Assembly: GCA_010032085.1 (NCBI GenBank)
Contig: RGYL01000009.1
Coordinates: 1 to 15,720 of the forward strand
Source: Actinomycetota bacterium
GTDB taxonomy: Bacteria > Actinomycetota > Actinomycetes > Nanopelagicales > Nanopelagicaceae
Length of the DNA stretch: 15,720 nt
Direction of reading: 5' to 3'
This document shows, piece after piece, positions 14,299 to 15,720 of this stretch (position 1 is its first letter; each line of letters starts with the position of its first letter). The position numbers were made by a program, and so were the translations under genes. The notes below the pieces were generated by a model. It was given only the letters and a program-made list of their open reading frames with translations, was not told where the DNA came from and ran no database searches.

Positions 14299-14835
14299 AT
14301 GAAGATTGCGGTCTACTGTGCTTCATCTACTGCTGTTCCTGCCGAGGCTTTAAAACTCGGCTTTGATCTCGGTGCGCAAATCGCAAAGCTCGGCCATCAA
14401 CTTGTTTGGGGCGGCGGGGCGATATCGGTTATGGGTGAAGTGGCACGTGGCGCACGCGCCGAGGGTGGAGTAACAATTGGCGTGATTCCGCAACGGTTAA
14501 CTAACGTTGAATTTATCGATAACTCCGCAACAGAGATGCATGTAGTCAAAGATATGCGTGAGCGAAAAGGTCTCATCGAAAAACTCTCTGATGGATTTAT
14601 TGCCCTACCGGGAGGATTGGGAACCTTGGAGGAGTTGTTTGAGATCTGGGTTGGTAAATATCTTGGTTTTCACGATAAACGAATCGCAGTCCTCGATCCT
14701 CACGGTGTCTATGGCTCACTACGTGTTGCGCTAGAAGACCTCACAAATCAAAAATTTTTAAAGCCGGGAGTACAGGAATTAGTTCGCTGGTGTAACGAGA
14801 TTGAGGAATCCCTTGCACATCTTGAGGGAAGATAA
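14299..14835 (+). CDS. LOG-family nucleotide 5'-monophosphate phosphoribohydrolase (TIGR00730 type)
   Basis: A 178-aa cytosolic protein of the LOG (Lonely Guy) family. Characterised members remove ribose-5-phosphate from cytokinin-type or ordinary nucleoside 5'-monophosphates. The Rossmann-like start is KIAVYCASS (2-10). The loop VWGGGAISVMGEVARGA (36-52) is followed by the conserved MRERK (86-90) and the family signature PGGLGTLEE (104-112), whose glutamates and the arginine of MRERK make the active site. The length is typical. In mycobacteria a homologue lies close to dapD/dapE, and here it is divergent from dapD. The SRPBCC gene follows after 1 base if its GTG start is used. The biological substrate in bacteria is uncertain. 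Confidence 0.9.
   Translation: MKIAVYCASSTAVPAEALKLGFDLGAQIAKLGHQLVWGGGAISVMGEVARGARAEGGVTIGVIPQRLTNVEFIDNSATEMHVVKDMRERKGLIEKLSDGFIALPGGLGTLEELFEIWVGKYLGFHDKRIAVLDPHGVYGSLRVALEDLTNQKFLKPGVQELVRWCNEIEESLAHLEGR
14824..14828 (+). promoter_or_regulatory. Shine-Dalgarno site that decides the SRPBCC gene start
   Basis: GAGGG inside the last codons of the LOG gene lies 8 bases before GTG 14837. No comparable site precedes the in-frame ATG at 14801. Confidence 0.45.
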
Positions 14836-14836
14836 A

Positions 14837-15262
14837 GTGCTAAAGGATTTTAACGCCACAGTTTTTGTGGCAGCGCCACAAATTGAAGTTTGGCGTTCAT
14901 TGGTGGATTGGAAAAGCCAAGGTGAATGGATGGCGCTGACAAGAGTCACTGCTTCGGACAATGGCGCTGATGATTCCGGAGTTGGAACCACAATTGATGC
15001 GTTTACAGGTATCGGCGTACTAGGAATTTTGGATCGGATGAAAGTGACTGATTGGGAACCGCCAACATTTTGTAGAGTGGATCATTACGGGAAAATAATT
15101 CGTGGTATCGGTGAGTTCAGACTAACTGAAGTTGCCGGCGGAACTAGATTTGATTGGTACGAAGAGATAAAAGCTCCGAAGTTAGTGCTATTGCTGATTA
15201 AGCCTTTCATCTTGATTACGGTAAAACTATCTCTAAGGAAATTTGCACGCTCATTCAAGTAA
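14837..15262 (+). CDS. SRPBCC-fold (polyketide cyclase/START-like) protein
   Basis: A 141-aa protein of the SRPBCC ligand-binding fold. The opening strand-helix pattern ATVFVAAPQIEVWRSLVDWKSQGEWM (residues 7-32 region) is typical of the family. Beta strands around VGTTIDAF, RVDHYGKI and GGTRFDWYEEI follow, and a long hydrophobic C-terminal helix closes the cavity (LVLLLIKPFILITVKL). I prefer the GTG at 14837 to the ATG at 14801. The GTG has a GAGGG upstream and gives a normal family N-terminus; the ATG would overlap the LOG gene by 35 bases and add 12 unlikely residues. Expected to be co-transcribed with the LOG gene. The ligand and function are unknown. Confidence 0.82.
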   Translation: MLKDFNATVFVAAPQIEVWRSLVDWKSQGEWMALTRVTASDNGADDSGVGTTIDAFTGIGVLGILDRMKVTDWEPPTFCRVDHYGKIIRGIGEFRLTEVAGGTRFDWYEEIKAPKLVLLLIKPFILITVKLSLRKFARSFK

Positions 15263-15292
15263 GTCCTGAAGTATTAGCGCCATTGCTCCTTG

Positions 15293-15298
15293 TAGCCT
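15293..15298 (+). promoter_or_regulatory. Candidate -10 hexamer giving a leaderless mRNA for the sigma region 4-like gene
   Basis: TAGCCT (TANNNT class) ends exactly 6 bases before the ATG at 15305. There is no Shine-Dalgarno sequence. Confidence 0.4.
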
Positions 15299-15304
15299 TG
15301 GTAT

Positions 15305-15514
15305 ATGGCGCAGCGGAAAGCACAAACTCTTGCAGAGCTGATTGACTCTCTGCCAGAAGAGGAGCGCATCGTGCTCCTGCTTTACTTTGCAAAGAATCTC
15401 TCCGTAGCCGATATCGCTGCCAAAATCGGGGTACCAGAGCGCTCGGTTGCGGTGGTTTTAGCCTCCGGTCGAGCCCGTTTGCGCTCCACCTTCGATTTCC
15501 CCTCTCACGACTGA
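15305..15514 (+). CDS. Stand-alone sigma-70 region 4-like helix-turn-helix protein
   Basis: A 69-aa protein that is essentially one DNA-binding domain. LAELIDSLPEEERIVLLLYF (residues 10-29 or so) matches the first helices of sigma region 4. LSVADIAAKIGVPERSVAVV (32-51) is the helix-turn-helix. ASGRARLR (53-60) matches the closing helix of sigma-70 region 4. No region 2 or other domain is present, so it cannot be a complete sigma factor. It could bind promoter -35-like DNA, RNA polymerase beta-flap or an anti-sigma factor; this is inference. The reading frame and composition fit a real gene. It sits between the SRPBCC gene and the DUF3117 gene. Confidence 0.72.
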   Translation: MAQRKAQTLAELIDSLPEEERIVLLLYFAKNLSVADIAAKIGVPERSVAVVLASGRARLRSTFDFPSHD

Positions 15515-15570
15515 ATGGGAGATAATTCGCCCCTGGTTTTTTAAGAGTCGAATCCGGACTTAGCTCCAAG

Positions 15571-15577
15571 AAAGAGG
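15571..15577 (+). promoter_or_regulatory. Shine-Dalgarno site of the DUF3117 gene
   Basis: AAAGAGG lies 5 bases before the ATG at 15583. This selects it over the second ATG at 15592. Confidence 0.6.
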
Positions 15578-15582
15578 TCGAA

Positions 15583-15720
15583 ATGGCAGCCATGAAACCC
15601 CGCACTGGCGATGGACCTATGGAGGTAACTAAGGAAGCTCGCAGCCTAGTTATGAGAATCCCGCTAGAGGGTGGCGGCCGATTAGTTGTGGAACTTAATC
15701 AAGAGGAAGCACGCAATCTC
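15583..15720 (+). CDS. DUF3117-family small protein (partial, C-terminus outside window)
   Basis: The first 46 codons of a small, highly conserved actinobacterial protein of about 55-60 residues. The diagnostic N-terminus MAAMKPRTGDGPMEVTKE is followed by SLVMRIPLEGGGRLVVEL and QEEARNL. These match the DUF3117 pattern as I remember it from Mycobacterium and Streptomyces. The function is not established. It has its own ribosome-binding site and a leader of unknown length. In mycobacteria a homologue is found a few genes from dapD and the LOG gene, so the local order appears to be partly conserved. Confidence 0.88.
   Translation, partial: MAAMKPRTGDGPMEVTKEARSLVMRIPLEGGGRLVVELNQEEARNL

Noticed and set aside
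14801..14836. Earlier ATG start for the SRPBCC protein
   Set aside because: It overlaps the LOG gene and lacks a ribosome-binding site, whereas GTG 14837 has GAGGG 8 bases upstream and gives the usual family N-terminus.
15521..15526. GATAAT as a -10 element for the DUF3117 gene
   Set aside because: It matches TATAAT at five positions, but there is no -35 at the right distance, so I did not list it as a feature.
15517..15542. Possible terminator (GGG/CCC pairing followed by T6) after the sigma region 4-like gene
   Set aside because: Only about three base pairs of stem can form, too few for a convincing intrinsic terminator.
15255..15605. Minus-strand open frame of 116 codons over the sigma region 4-like and DUF3117 genes
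   Set aside because: It covers two better supported plus-strand genes and has no ribosome-binding site or domain; it is a shadow.
1..15720. Prophage, transposon, CRISPR or defence island
   Set aside because: No integrase, transposase, repeat-spacer array, phage structural gene or toxin-antitoxin pair could be read on either strand; composition is even throughout.

Overview
The window reads like a compact, moderate-GC actinobacterial chromosome, in the style of the freshwater acI/Nanopelagicales lineage. That lineage is an inference from the very tight gene packing, the actinobacterial types of DapD, Maf and SpoIID/LytB, and the presence of a DUF3117 protein. No rRNA, tRNA, CRISPR, insertion sequence or prophage gene was seen. 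Genes overlap or abut almost throughout; the longest gene-free stretch is about 240 bases (745-982).

Region 1 (1-7819) looks like a (deoxy)nucleoside or deoxyribose scavenging locus. A BMP-family ABC transporter substrate-binding protein (partial, minus strand) is divergent from a ribokinase-like sugar kinase. The kinase has methionine where E. coli ribokinase has Asn14, which is the substitution described for Salmonella deoxyribokinase. Convergent with the kinase is a six-gene minus-strand operon, read in the order maf, gamma-glutamylcyclotransferase-like gene, PMM/PGM-type phosphohexo/phosphopentomutase, deoC, full-length aldehyde dehydrogenase, half-length aldehyde dehydrogenase. The logic is: uptake; phosphorylation of deoxyribose, or mutase conversion of deoxyribose-1-phosphate; DeoC cleavage to glyceraldehyde-3-phosphate and acetaldehyde; oxidation of acetaldehyde. 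The half-length dehydrogenase has lost all recognisable catalytic residues but keeps an intact frame.

Region 2 (7865-13337) begins with an unrecognised 219-aa protein. It is followed by a cell-envelope group: UDP-glucose 6-dehydrogenase, a LytR-CpsA-Psr (LCP) glycopolymer transferase, a membrane-anchored family 2 glycosyltransferase and a secreted SpoIID/LytB-domain protein.

Region 3 (13341-15720) holds dapD (lysine/diaminopimelate synthesis), a LOG-family nucleotide phosphoribohydrolase, an SRPBCC-fold protein, a stand-alone sigma region 4-like helix-turn-helix protein and the start of a DUF3117 protein that leaves the window.

A recurrent regulatory pattern is a TANNNT (-10-like) hexamer 6-11 bases before the start codon of nearly every gene that is not translationally coupled and has no Shine-Dalgarno sequence. 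This suggests leaderless or near-leaderless mRNAs, with three divergent gene pairs sharing interleaved promoters in only 36-45 bases.
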